From the NCBI GenBank assembly GCA_933228895.1, contig OW121852.1, forward strand, positions 107,591,544 to 107,655,543: a stretch of 64,000 bases of DNA, written 5' to 3'. A program made the position numbers and the translations under genes. The notes beneath the pieces are model-generated. The model made no database searches and was not told where the DNA came from. It saw nothing but the letters and a program-made list of their open reading frames with translations. The DNA comes from Platycnemis pennipes. Taxonomy: Eukaryota > Arthropoda > Insecta > Odonata > Platycnemididae. Below, in pieces: positions 33,783-45,939 of this stretch. The first letter of the stretch is position 1. Every line of letters starts with the position of its first letter.

Positions 33783-33990
33783 GCTTGAGGCACAATGAAT
33801 TAGTTAGAAATATAATAGAAGGGAAGATCGAAGGGAATGTCCCGCGAGGAAGACCAAGGGACAAATATATAGGGCAAATACAGAAGGACGTGAAAGAGAA
33901 AACATGCCAGGTCGTGAGGGAAAAAACACTGAATAGGGCAGAATGGAGGGCTGCAGTAAACCAATCCTTGGATTGAAATATTGATGATGA
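33783..33990 (+). pseudogene. RTE-like LINE, C-terminal end right of the copia insertion
   Basis: The + strand encodes SLRHNELVRNIIEGKIEG, a GRPRDKYIGQIQKDVKEK block and an EWRAAVNQSLD stop. This is the standard close of this LINE family. A GATGATGATGATGAT tail follows at about 33,982-33,997. It continues the frame interrupted at 28,575. Confidence 0.9.
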
Positions 33991-34205
33991 TGATGATTGC
34001 AAATTTAGTGCAATCGGTATATCGTAAATAACCAAAATAAAGATAAATTTTTCGCTAATATTTTACTACGACCTTCATTTCATTCCATACATAGTAACTT
34101 CCCTTAAATTCCAAATATAGTATCCATCCTCAATTAGTCAAATGATTACAAGTGAATGATACAGTATAAATTACTTCCAAAGCTTTTGCGACATATAATT
34201 AAAGC
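33991..34205. other. Anonymous sequence
   Basis: Short AT-rich spacer after the LINE tail; nothing recognised. Confidence 0.4.
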
Positions 34206-34387
34206 CTTAATACTTATTATTTCCGGGAATTTTGTCGCGTTCGTAGATTTTTACGACAGTTTCACCCCTCATCCTGGGGGCGACTTCAGGTCAAAAAGAC
34301 ATTGTTTGTAATTATTTACAAAACGACGAAACGATACAACGAACAACTATTACGAACGCGACGGAAATTCCCATAAATAATATTAAG
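34206..34387. mobile_element. Palindromic MITE, 182 bp
   Basis: Its two ends are inverted repeats of about 40 bp. CTTAAT..TTATT.CC.GGAATTT and GTCGCGTTCGTA on the left match, in complement, TACGAACGCGAC and ATAATATTAAG on the right. There is no coding capacity. Half of a second copy lies at 38,652-38,750. Confidence 0.8.
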
Positions 34388-35389
34388 CCAATACAGTATA
34401 TGCAGTAATGATGATATATGAGTACTTTGCTGTAATAATGTGTACAAAGTACAAATGATTGCTGCAGTATATTAGAGAGAATAGTAGGTACATCGAGTTA
34501 CAGCCGCATGCGGCCTTTTGTTGTCATTTGTAGTATTGGCACGAAGATCGGGTAAACGATGCAGCAAGATACCACACAGCTTATAATGCTCATGGGGCCA
34601 TGAGGACATGAAATTGGAAGTCGACAAATGTCTTTCATTTCATTGTTCTTGCTTTATGGAAATACATATAAACACCAACGATAAACCTTAAAAATGTACT
34701 AAATGTAGCACCAGCATGGAACAGGTCACTGGTTCAAACCCCACCATGGGTGCTGTGCTGGAGGGATTAAGCTCTCCAATTAGATGGTGTGATACAATCT
34801 AAGCGAAACAACATTTGTGGAAGCTAAAACTCAAGTTTACTAACAACAAATAAGGAAACTATAGTTATAACAGCAACCTGTCATACTTTTTAGATGTAGA
34901 AGCGATAAATAGCTTTAAACGCTGCGATTGTTACAAACAAGTTGCATAAGTTTGATAGAAATGGCACCAAAGTCGGTTCCCTTGACTTAATTAGATAAGT
35001 AATTCTTACAAAAACACTGGTCAACTGATTTTCATCACTGATAATACAACTTTAATAATAGATACTACAGGAAATCGATCATTCTTAAGCAGCACAAACA
35101 TACAGGTTGGTTTCGTTGTTTCTCTCGTCCTACGCATTCGCGATCCAAAATTAATCCCTCGGCAATACTTGGCGTTTGACTACATCATGGAATATTATGT
35201 CTCTCGCTAGAGAAAAATGTGTTCCGATGGAAACAATTCAGAAATGAAATGTACTTTCGCATGGATTTGAAAAAGACTAACTATTTAGAGTCGTCACACA
35301 ACGAAACGTTTTCTCTAGCGAGAAAATCTACCAGTCAACCCCATTTCTGGGGCCACGAAAAAATAAAAAAGGCGGTCCCGACTGATCAC
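34388..35389. other. Anonymous sequence
   Basis: A B-box-like GGTTCAAACCCC occurs at about 34,731, but no A box is found at a proper distance. Nothing else recognised. Confidence 0.4.
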
Positions 35390-35790
35390 ACGACTGAGAG
35401 GATAGGAATGACACGAAAGCTGGTCGGCCTCGTGGAAGGGTCGATTTCCCTCCGAGCGCTGGTCACGAGGCGACCGAAGGGCCGAGCCAGGCACCGCGTC
35501 ACTGCCGCTGTTGCTGCTGCCTTGGGCCGAGTGGACAGACAAGCGGCCTTTTCGGTCCCGCCCACGCGCCCGACCGACTGCTGGAATCGCGGCGGAGGCG
35601 GCCGGGAAACGCGACGGAAATAGTCGAGGAATCCCACGGCAAATCCGAACGGAAATGGAAGCTGCTGGTCGGAATACGATGTTACGGCGCATAGAGCCGG
35701 CGCCGGGAATCGAACGACCAAGCCACGCGATTCCGCGAACGCGATAATCGATCGAATAGCCCTCGCCCATGTCGAACCCATGCGAGCCGA
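35390..35790. promoter_or_regulatory. CpG-rich island
   Basis: Dense CpG and high GC over about 400 bases in AT-rich DNA. Overlapping long frames on both strands (up to 151 codons on minus, 134 on plus) are a by-product of the composition; none has a domain I recognise. It could be a promoter or first-exon region of an unseen gene, by composition alone. Confidence 0.3.
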
Positions 35791-36679
35791 TAACAGGAGC
35801 GTGTATGGTGGGGGTTGTCAGAAGCTTAAATCGGAACTGCGTGAGTCAGAAATGAGGAATTCGACCACTTTCCTTATTACGCTTTAAATTAAGATTGAGA
35901 GAGCACGCATTACACTTCAAAACGCGAAAGTATGCATCTGAGACAACAATCAAATCAACGAATATTACATGCAATCATTGGTAATGAACCAATGCTCTTT
36001 TATCGAAGTGGTGGCATTAAATTGCTCACGGGTATAAATAAAAAGTGGGTGTACATTCATATCGATACCATTTTTATAACTCTTTCTAAAGAAAATATTA
36101 CTATTTTTTGCAATTCAAAATGTTTTCTTCTTCCTGGAAAAATACATTTTTACTTCCTTTCAACAACTCTCACCAATAGGCCAAATTGCTATAAAGTGCG
36201 GTTTACATAACAACTGGTGGAGAGAAAACGGATTCTGTTCATGAAAACAGATTTCTAAATTATTTTTCTAGGAAGAAGATAACATCTCGCATTGCAAAAA
36301 ATCATATCATTTTCTTTAGAATTTTTTTTCCGACAGTAACCACCAGTCAAAATTGTCAATGCGAAAGCTGCTTTGGTTGACGAGGGCATACCTCACCGCA
36401 TTCTAAGCCCGTACGAGTTTGAAATTCCCACATCAAGGTAATAGTAGATTTATTTCCTTCCCAAATGCCTGCGGTTTATCAGAAAGAAAACTGCTAAGCT
36501 TAGATTATTCTGAACGTGTCCAAATATACCTCATACAGATTTTTACCCGGGCACTTAGGTCAATGTCACAACGATCCATCAATAGGCTACCCACGCTGCC
36601 ACAAAGGTTACACATATAAACCAAAAAAAATCAAAAGATTCAACCGTTCAACCGTCAAACAGCCTGCTTGCTTTTCTTC
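35791..36679. other. Anonymous sequence
   Basis: AT-rich. A 92-codon + frame (35,932-36,210) shows no known domain. No repeats recognised. Confidence 0.4.
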
Positions 36680-36857
36680 ATGTTAATCCCTCAAGTACGT
36701 TATCCCACTGCAGTCAAATGCATGCTGTGCGAAGTATTCAATGAGTCAGGTTCTTAACTTCAGTGAGTAGCGAGGACTATTGCGATTTTCTGCATAGGTA
36801 CTACTTACGTCAGGTACTCAAAAAATTGAAAAATTGAAGTGATCATAACATTGAACA
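36680..36857 (+). repeat. Direct repeat, copy 1 (partner 37,857-38,038)
   Basis: Shares with the partner TTAATCCCTCAA.TACGTTATCCCA, GAGTAGCGAGGACTATTGCG, TACTTACGTCAGGTA and TGAAGTGATCATAACATTG, in the same order and orientation. Copy 2 has small insertions. The two lie about 1.18 kb apart. Confidence 0.8.
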
Positions 36858-36864
36858 CAACGAA

Positions 36865-36915
36865 AGGGGCGTGGTGGCCTAGTGGGTAGAGCGCTTGCCT
36901 ACTGATCCCTGCTAG
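36865..36915 (+). mobile_element. tRNA-derived SINE head, family 3 (fragment)
   Basis: GGGGCGTGGTGGCCTAGTGGGTAGAGCGCTTGCCTACTGATC-like text, with A box TGGCCTAGTGGG, matches the head of the complete SINE at 46,349-46,683. The B box and body are lost. It begins directly after direct-repeat copy 1. Confidence 0.7.
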
Positions 36916-37856
36916 CTTGCAACTCTCCACTTAGATTTAGGAATAAATTGTTCCCAATTGTATTCGGCGAACCACAAAAACCGTGAAAATGCCCGTGAAT
37001 AATACAAATAATAGACCCTTTCGACAAAGCATGTCTTTGTTTCTTTAGTCAAATTTGTACGCTAGAGTTTAGGGGATAAAATTAAGGAAAAAATTTCAGA
37101 AACTGGGAAAATGTCGGAAGGTTATGTTTCAAAACATCTTCGCATATCACTGGGCTACAGAGTAGCCGAGGAACAATAGCATATACGTTCATGCTGCGAA
37201 TGAACGCCAGAATTTTAACACAGGGTTCCCTCGCTCAACATGATATTCACTGCAGCACGTTTGGTCCTCAAAGACTTTTCACACTGAAAGCGACCAAATT
37301 TCCCGTTTTAAAACGGATTCACATGCCCTTAATATTCCCAAACCACGTTTTACTCGAGTTGTTAGGCAAGGAAATGACTATACATGGAATATGGATCCGA
37401 CGTAATCTACCTTGAGCATACTGTTGAATTCACTGACCTTTGAAAATTAAACCAACCTTCGCGTTGATCGCCGAGTTAGTGAGAGCGGGTAGAGCACAAT
37501 AGTACCGGTCGAAGATCTGAAATCATGCTTCCCTACTCTGGGAAACATTCCTTATGATACAAGAACTAACTTTGCGTAGTTTCATTCACTTTTGTCGAGC
37601 CCCAATCAAAAGAACGCGAGAAGTATTACGTCTTCTTACCATGATAGAAGAAGACATCCGAAATACCAGAGAACTGAGTCGAAACGAATGAGAGCATTTT
37701 TGATACCTCTGAAACCTCGTTCTGTAGTGAAAGTGCGAAATAAATTTATTCAAATTACAGAGCGAGTGGGACATATCGTCGCAACAAGTGACGCCGCACG
37801 GAGCGCCGTTTGAAATCCGTGATGATATCCAAGATCTCCAAACCTAGCTATCCTTC
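36916..37856. other. Anonymous sequence
   Basis: A weak tRNA-like stretch at about 37,460-37,530 has GTTAGTGAGAGCGGGTAGAGCAC but no good B box, so I do not call it. No gene recognised. Confidence 0.4.
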
Positions 37857-38038
37857 AGGTTAATCCCTCAACTACGTTATCCCACCGCAGTAAAATACAT
37901 AAGGTGCTAAGTATTCAATTATTCATATTCAATATAGGTACTTAACTTCAATGAGTAGCGAGGACTATTGCGGTTTTCTGTATATTACTTACGTCAGGTA
38001 ATCGTGCGTTCTCAAAAAAATGAAGTGATCATAACATT
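37857..38038 (+). repeat. Direct repeat, copy 2 (partner 36,680-36,857)
   Basis: See copy 1. This copy has an extra TATTCATATTCAATATAGG-like segment and lacks the SINE that follows copy 1. Confidence 0.8.
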
Positions 38039-38262
38039 GTTGCCATAAAATATGTAAAAATAATATTTCTTTTATAATGTCGCTCATGAAAATATAGTTA
38101 AAACTGTCAGCGGTCGTTAACAGATCCATTTTCATTATTTTTCGTACATATCTACACGGTTCCTTATCGATTTTCAACATTCACTTGACACGGCACTTTT
38201 TCGGAACGTATCTCTCGTTTTAAATCTGCGTTATCTATACTCATCGCCGAGTACACAAAGAG

Positions 38263-38490
38263 AGGGGCCGTCCATATTTTACTTCACGTCAAAGAGGGGA
38301 GAGGGGTCAGGTCATTTGTTACGATGCACTCGCGACAGGGAGAACCAGGCTTCCGTTACGCTGGGAGATAGTGTCCATTGGCAGCTTCCGCAATTTAGAG
38401 GGGGATCTAAGAGAAAGCTGCAGATAGAGTGACGGAGGAGGGGGGCCAAAAGGTGAAAAAAACAGCAATACGTAATACATTATGGCTCCA
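38263..38490. mobile_element. MITE with AGGGGCCGTCCATA terminus
   Basis: The left end AGGGGCCGTCCATATTTTAC is mirrored, imperfectly, by TACGTAATACATTATGGCTCC on the right. G-rich and C-rich strings between the ends (AGAGGGGAGAGGGG, GGAGGAGGGGGGCC) are typical of the widespread MITE group with this terminus. No coding capacity. Confidence 0.55.
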
Positions 38491-38651
38491 GATTGGAATA
38501 GGAATGTGATAAGAGAAGAGCAGGTGGATTCCATCGGATTTACTCCGTAAGGATACCACGTAAAAACTAATGAACTTGGCTTAGTATTGTTCCAAAATAA
38601 CATTAAATAAAATTAAAATTAAATTATTATTTGCAATTAAATAATTAAGAC

Positions 38652-38750
38652 CAAAAAAAGTTATCGACCTGAAGACACAACCAGCATGAGGGATGTAACT
38701 GTCGTCAAAAATCTACGAACGCGACGGAAGTTCCCGGAAATAATATTAAG
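38652..38750. mobile_element. Half copy of the 182-bp palindromic MITE
   Basis: Reverse complement of the left half of 34,206-34,387. It shares CTTAATATTATTTCCGGGAA, GTCGCGTTCGTAGATTTTT and a CTTCAGGTC stretch. The other arm is missing. Confidence 0.75.
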
Positions 38751-41700
38751 GAATTAATTATCGCGGAAGCCTTAAAAGAAACTAATCAACTTATCTAATC
38801 ACGTTTGACTCCGCGGTTTGAAAAAGCGTTTTGAACCTTGTTTTTAGGGTAATTAAAAAAACGCAACAGGCTCGGTGAGGTTATGCAACCTGACGTATGG
38901 AGAGATACGCAGTAAATCTTGCATTGCGTGAGGCAACAAACTACATGGAAAACTTCAATAATGCATGAGCGACTGTTTATAAATAGCCTCGATATCTATT
39001 TCGACGCATTCATCCATCCAATTTCCACGATTTGAATCAGCTTCCATTTGTGCAACTTACAGCTTCGTGTAAAACGGCCTCAAGACCTCGAAGGCAGGTG
39101 ACGACTTCATCACAGAATTCCGAAGTTAAGTACGTACCACAATTTAATTAAGTGTCGTTGCGTCACTTTCCAGAGTTGCGCTCCAAACTACTTGAATTGT
39201 CTCGTTCGTTCCTTCACCCTGATAAGTAACTAATTCTAGCTCACATGTTCCGAAATCATTGAAGTTAACACTATCGGCAATCAAGGTACTCTACCTGAAG
39301 GCCGTTGTTTTTGCAGTTGTAACTTTGGGAAATTCGAAGATAAATAGAAAAACCACGGTTCAAGAAATTTATGTCTCTCAAATTAAACGTCACTATTCAC
39401 AACACCATTTCCTTATAGACCCTATCAGGCCTAAAAAATAATCTTACCTCTTAAAAATGACGAGTTCCATTGTTTCCAACCGCCTGAGGGATTATCATCG
39501 ACCGGTGATCAGCCACGCCCTCATATTGCATTCAACAAACGTAAACAACGCCAAATAAATGTGAATAATACATCCGGTTCTTCCTACTGCGCCCAGCGTT
39601 AGGCAGCATTGTAGCACCCATTGGAAAGGGCATCAACAGGGGGGGGGGGTATCGAAAATTTAAAAACAGCCCGCCGAACGGATGATGAAAAATCCCACTC
39701 GGTTTGCCAACTATTCTGCAACACGCAAAAAGGAAACAACAAACCAACGGAACGCATGATTGGGGATGAATGGACCTCCGAAATGACCTTTTGAGGATGA
39801 AAAGAGATGCGGCCCGCGGGCCGACGGCATTGTTTTTCCTGGCAGCGACCGCTTCAACCCGAACACGAGTGAACAAAAACTCTCGCCCGGCCACAAGGAG
39901 TGCCAGGCACGTGTTCCCCACAACGTGTCTCCGCAGTATGTTGCCAAGGGCCAGGCCGCAGTTGGGGTGACACTAACATAAACAACACCCCGGAGATATT
40001 CCCTTATAGGCGAGAACCGTATTCGCTAAAAAGGAACACGTTCACGACCCCCTTAGGACTACACATTTTTCAACTAAAATAGAGGCATTTATTCACGAGA
40101 AGAACTCACCTACCCGTCAGCGAAACAACACGGAATCCATATGCATAAAGGTAATGCAATGAAATAAATGCGTATGTGTACTGTCGTATTATGCATTTAG
40201 TTGTTTGTATAGTATTCTTTCATGCCTCGTTACTATATTACCTATATTATTATATTTCCTACATGAGATTTGTAACTTTGGCAATTATTGGTGGAATTAT
40301 TATTAAGGAATTATTATGGATTGGTGAAAGCATTATAGTGGAAATTATTATTGGAAACTGTTGGTGCAATTTGTATATTTTTGTGCTTAACTTTATACTT
40401 TTGTTGTTTATCTATCCGCTGGTCACGCATGTTAATACAAATTGAAGGTAATATTTACACAGGAAATACCTAGAATCACTACCTAAAGCTCTCATTTTTT
40501 TTTTTTGCTGTTCAGATTTCTGTAAATTTCTTTGCTGGAAGTAATATTAAATATCGTATCATGCCGACCCAAAATGCGCAGCTCGAGAATGAAGGACACA
40601 AAAGCATTTATCGTCAGAAAAATCAGTCTTCCTCTGTAGTGGCGGGGTGGCGACCGACAGCATTGGTCATTTGTGCCATTAAGGATAGGCGGGTAACTGG
40701 GCATAGGTAGGAAATTTTCAAGTAACAAAGGTTATGGAGGGAAACCCGGCGTCAGCTTTCAAATTCCGGAATAGGAAGATATTTAGTAGTATATCGGCCC
40801 TCACTTAAATGCTCCGCTGAACGTTCACCAATATGCCTGTCGGATAAAATCCACAGCCATGGACCCTTTGGTGCCTTTCGTCAATAGCAGGCAAATGAAG
40901 TCGACGGGTTTTCTTCACCCTCCTTCCCCATTCCCCTGAAAAACTCCCATCTCTTACCAACCTTTCCGTAACGACACCAGTGGTCTTAATTACCGGACGT
41001 CTACCGCTATAACGACGATCAAATCAAAGACTTCCTCACATCCAAGTCATGTGCCTCCATAATATCTTGAAGAGCATGCGGAATCAAAAGGCTATTTAGC
41101 CTCAGGTATGAGTTTTCACAGCCTGCCTCATAGGATTGAAGGCTCTTCGGTCATTACTCTCTCTATATTGTCTCCTGCCTACAATCCATCCGTTACAGGA
41201 ACTACCACATCTGCTAGTAACCCCACGATCCCACGAAGGCGTGTGGCAGACGATAGCTGGCCACCAGTAATGACAGCAAAGTTTCGATTAATAAAATAAA
41301 GGAGAAAAAGGGGTTGAATGTTTAGATATATTTTTTTTAATTATCGACCCGATCATTGAGAAATTATTGACATCTTACATCATGCATGAGAAAATGACTT
41401 CATGAATGTCTCAGACCGACAGTTGATGTCTCTCAAATCGTCGCTATGACGGCGCGGCAATGCTAGTCATTATTCATTCGCCTCGCAATATTACGATGAA
41501 ACCCTACATCGGAGCGCCCATGGCAATATAAAAGAAATCACTATAAGCTACATTGAGCGACGTATTTGTACATTTTAAATAGATAAACCCCTATAAGTTT
41601 ATACACCAATTTAGATAGATTAACGAATAAGTAATTACTGCACGACAGAGAAAAAACCTCCCAAACTTTCGGCAAAATTATATATGTTCGACATTACTAG

Positions 41701-43064
41701 CGCACACAGCGAATCTTTAGCTTTTTCCACAAAATTTAATTCCACGCCAACTTGCTCAAGGAAACAACTGCGTATAGCTATTCTTAAGAGTGGTAAAAAG
41801 GACGTTCTGTATTTTCAGCCAAACTTCCTCCAGAACAGGTTCCTTCGGGTTCCTCCATTGGCGGATGAATCACAAGAGGCCAGAGAGTATCTGCGTGAAA
41901 GCTCTATTTTTTGCTACGATTCGCGGAACAATGATTCCAGAGAACACTCAAATGAGATTGATCTAGAGCGCAAAAGCAACCCAAGCCTCATCCAATATCG
42001 GTTGTCAGAAAAACGAGAAGTGGAAAAGGAAACTTGAAAATTGTTACCATCTCAGTAATTCACATACTCCCTACCTCCATCTTCCCAATATACTACGACT
42101 TTGGATGAGGAAAGAGCTGCGAGTATCAAGTGGCTTACTTTTAGGGAATAAAGCAACAATAACGATAAAAAATTTCATCGAAAATAACCCAATACCAAAC
42201 GGGTGCAACGGAATAGTCTGAACTATCGATTTCAAACATCCAATTTGATGAAGAGGTGCAAGCAACGGTACTGATTTCGGGTTCTACTTTTCATTATTCC
42301 TACCGTACCGCGCTTAAATCCCGCTAAATTAAGTCAATTCACAAAGCGGTTCCTACCTTAACTTTTACCCCACAAATTAAACGAACGCAAACCTCTACAT
42401 GTAGTTCTACTTAACACGAGGCGAGTATATTAGACCCATTGGCATAAAATATTGCTAGAATGCCGGAATCAGAGTCGTGTAAAACCAACGAGGAAGCATC
42501 ACCTTTTTCCGAATCATTCCCTCATTCGAACCAATTAAGTGACCTCGAAGAGGATTAACTCGGCAACAACTGCGGTGAGATAGCAAACGACATTCCGTCA
42601 CTTTTCACCAACCCTTTGAAATTCACTTTCCCATATCTGTCTACTTTATTCAGTACCGTCCAATACTTCTCCCGGATATGGTTATCAGAGTTCTGGTTTT
42701 TCCTGGACATGTTCTCTGTTCAAGAACTTTCGGTAGCGATTTTTATTCCTATCCGGAATAATCCGGACAATGGAAAACAAATTTTTGCTTTGTCAGACAT
42801 TTTTCCTTTCTAGATACCCCCTCATGCATCTGATAACCTAACACCCGTATGACTTCAAGAATTTTAACCAAACATGGCACTCTAAAAAAATACAAATAAA
42901 AACTGTACATCTACAGGAAATAGAAACTCTGTATGTATAAAAAAGGATAGAGGGGATGAATCGGAACGCATAATGAGCGGGATAACTTCTTAAAACCTCC
43001 TCACAAAGCAATATGTTTGCAGTAATTCCTTGCGACGGCAGCAAACGCAGTGCAGATAATTAGG
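38751..43064. other. Anonymous sequence
   Basis: A GC-richer patch at 39,640-39,970 starts with an 11-base G run. Frames of 129 codons (39,532-39,921, minus) and 117 codons (41,684-42,037, plus) carry no domain I recognise. Besides the repeat at 40,635, nothing is called. Confidence 0.4.
40635..40770 (+). repeat. Dispersed repeat, shared with 4,395-4,530
   Basis: Contains GGGGTGGCGACC and CCATTAAGGATAGGCGGGT. See the partner entry; class unknown. Confidence 0.35.
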
Positions 43065-43382
43065 TACCACATATGTGGTTTTAGAGACTGAACCCGCATT
43101 TTTAGGCCTTCAGACAGGGAGGAAAGGTACAAGGATGGGGATGGAAAGGTAAGAAGGGAAGCTAGAGAGAAACTCGGCGTCGACATCAGCATTCACTTAG
43201 CAAAAGGCCCCAAGGGGACCACGGCGTGACGTCCCATCCGACGGACGAAGTACTTAACTCCAATGCTCTCCGCAAATCACTAAAGTAGGGGCTGGTTTAC
43301 CAAACTATCTTCCACTTCCGAGATTCGGACCAGGGCCTACGAGGTGAGAGACCAGTACTCTAACCACTACACCAACCCTATC
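43065..43382 (-). mobile_element. tRNA-derived SINE, family 1
   Basis: On the minus strand: head TAGGGTTGGTGTAGTGG (A box) and GGTCCGAATCT (B box), then a CCGTCGGATGGGACGT core, a CGCCGTGGTCCCCTTGG stretch and a pyrimidine-rich end. It matches the + copy at 7,229-7,510 nearly end to end. It starts exactly where the tail of the CR1-like LINE (43,383 onward, same orientation) stops. Confidence 0.85.
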
Positions 43383-43500
43383 CTCTACATCTATCTACAT
43401 CTACGAAAAACTCTGTAAGCCACCGCGAGGGTGTGTGGTAGGGGGTGAAGATCACCACACACGCTCTATTGACATACAAACAAGTTGCTGCATGGAAACA
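43383..43500 (-). mobile_element. CR1-like LINE, 3' tail
   Basis: On the minus strand a GATCTTCACCCCCTACCACAC stretch is followed by ACCCTCGCGGTGGCTTAC and an ending GTAGATGTAGATAGATGTAG. The same text ends the LINE at 56,010-56,690 on the + strand. Only the untranslated tail is left. Confidence 0.75.
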
Positions 43501-45703
43501 TGCTAGATAATATAGTCACATGCGCCCTCAAGTGCATCAACTTTCTGTGCAACACACGTAGTATATGACATGATTGAAATTGCTTTGAAACGAATCCAAT
43601 GAAGGAGCCTTTCTTGGCAAACTCGTCAATGTTTCACATCGGTTGTATCAAACGTATTAACATTCTCAGACAAAGTACGATTAAGTTCAGGCACAGACAA
43701 ATGTTTCAACCTAACTGCTTGAAACTTTGGCCTAAGTTGATACGTGTTCACCACAACCTTATTCAAGATTGATACATTGATTTCTCTGAACCTTAATCGA
43801 AGAGCTTAATTGTACGATCGAACAATGCGGTACCAAATACCTTCCGAAGACATTCGATACATTTAAGATAAATGGGACCAATTCTCAATAAGGAAAACGA
43901 AGTAAGACTATCTCATCAAACTATAACAATTATACCTTAGTTATCGTATTTAAAGCTATAAATTTTCCAAGAACGAGAGAAATAAGGACAAGAATAACTT
44001 AAAAACTCCCTTGCACTTATAAAAACCCGCTTACATTTACGACCAGAATTACAGCATCTTATGTCATCTCAAGACGTGGAGACCTGGGTCGTTAATCTGA
44101 AGATATATTTTCATAGCTATGCTCTTCACTATAACTCTAGTTCCTAAGGGATAAATTCCACTAATTGAGAAGCTTGACACAGTGAATCAATTTCTCAAGA
44201 GATGCTTCCTCATGACTTGAATACCACATGGAGAGAATTGCATTGACAACGTGTAAGGAAGAGATATTAAAACAATTATTTACCTTTCACAAAATAATTT
44301 ATGTTGCTTACAGTAGCATAAATACTCGATGATTTTCGTGAAATTTCCCTTTGATTGCTATCGGTGGATACAAATGTCATGAGACTGGAGCGGTCGGCTT
44401 GAAAGAAGAGTGCAAGATCCAAAATGATGAATAGAGGCCAAGTATATTTTGGGAATAATTAACACAACCAACGGTACTTCCCTAATCCCAAAACATCGGA
44501 TGTTTGTGAATAATTTGGCATTGCCAACAGTCAAAAGACAATCAATAATGCGTGGATCAAAAGAAAGTGAATAACACGTAGAACGCAGAAAGACGGGTGG
44601 AGTATTTACCGTTTTACATGGACTAAAAGCATACAATAATTAGTACTTTGTATCACACTTTTATACATGATTCTGCAGATTATGAAAGAGAGGGATCTCC
44701 TGAATGAATATTCGGATAAAAATGAACAAAATCTCTAAAATTATAGTTCAGTAATGCTGATTAACTGAATTTCCACAGCCATTTACAAACTTTTAAAAAT
44801 ATGAATGCCTTCGCATTACATGAGACCTAAGCAACGTTATTACACCATGTGTAACAAAATATAGGCTCATAAGTACCATTATTTTATTCTTGCATGTGAT
44901 GCCTATTTGAAAAACTTGAGGTAATTACAGTGAATCCCATTTATTTTACTTTCATTATACTAAGGCCTCCGTTATAAATATTCCAGCAAAATTGCACGTT
45001 GTTAGGATCACAGGATAAATGTGTTCTTTATAACCAATATTTGATTGTTTTCTTTTTCCAAATTCCTCATAAGGCAATGCATACAGAAGCGGATTATCGA
45101 CTTACGAGGGATAACACATTGTGCCTCACGGTATTTCGTTTTTCATCCTGCCCATGAAATTCATGTAGGTATCGTAGAAATCAATATAATGCTAACCAAG
45201 CAGAAAATGACAATATACATCACACGCAGGGATTTTCATCTCAATCGAGGGAAATTTAGCATTCATCATCAGGTATACTTAGCATGTTGGAGTACGGCCT
45301 CGGTAACTGAAATCAAAGTCCATTGAATATCCGAGAGGGATGAATTAGAACCGCAGTGCTCTACAGATACGTTTTAGTGCGTGAGAGAATGCAGTGTAAA
45401 GGTCATCTGTCCAGTCTGTAGAGAAAATTTCACCGGAGACTCGCGATGCGACACAAAGCCCTCCTCCTCGATCGAAGGACCTTTGCCCCCCGAACCCTCA
45501 GCATTCATGACCGCACGGCTGGATGGGCAAAGCCAATATTAGCCCCAATCCGGAGGGAGGCCTGGTGTTCAACAGCGAAGTTCATCACGTGCATGGCCTA
45601 ACAACAAGGAGATAGGAAGGACAGCTCTTTCCCTCGGGGACACCTTTGGTTACCCATACGATTCAGGCTCCGTCACTACACACAGTCTGTTCGTTTAGAG
45701 AAA
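43501..45703. other. Anonymous sequence
   Basis: AT-rich, no frame above 95 codons and no known domain. A moderately GC-rich patch at 45,420-45,620 is not assignable. Confidence 0.4.
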
Positions 45704-45809
45704 GCGGCTGAAGGATTAACCCGACCATCGCACACGCATGAACACCCACAGGCGGCCTCTGTTAACGTGCGTACGTGCGCGAGTGTTCTGTTATAATCCT
45801 TCAGCTGCC
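45704..45809. repeat. Inverted repeat, about 106 bp
   Basis: GCGGCTGAAGGATTAAC (45,704-45,720) is mirrored by GTTATAATCCTTCAGCTGCC (45,790-45,809). It may be a small MITE; no target duplication identified. Confidence 0.55.
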
Positions 45810-45939
45810 TTCGGCTAACTGATATGCTGTAATTCATCTGGCATTTCCCTATTACATGCAACAATTCCTGTAATTGTAACTGCAATCGCTTTAGAATTTT
45901 GATCCGAGGTTTTCGCAACGAGTACTGTCGTCAATAATG

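Larger units (their letters stand above)
26870..33990 (+). mobile_element. RTE-like LINE, split by a copia insertion
   Basis: The LINE runs from about 26,870 to 28,580 and resumes at 33,783-33,990. It ends in a conserved WRAAVNQS stretch, a stop and an ATGATGATGATGAT tail. The gap is exactly the copia element with its 5-bp target duplication ACATA (28,576-28,580 and 33,778-33,782). Removing the insertion and one duplication copy makes the LINE frame continuous. Several in-frame stops and shifts in the LINE show that it was already dead and older than the insertion. Confidence 0.9.

Noticed and set aside
34719..34800. B-box-like GGTTCAAACCCC suggesting a SINE
   Set aside because: The only A-box-like stretch is too close to it, and no tRNA-like arm lies between; probably chance.
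35219..35781. Frames of 134, 151 and 131 codons on both strands
   Set aside because: All cover the same CpG-rich island in conflicting frames; no recognisable protein and no splice context.
37450..37540. tRNA-like text GTTAGTGAGAGCGGGTAGAGCAC
   Set aside because: No acceptable B box or cloverleaf; too decayed to call.
39532..39921. 129-codon minus-strand frame
   Set aside because: No recognisable domain; overlaps other frames in a GC-rich patch.
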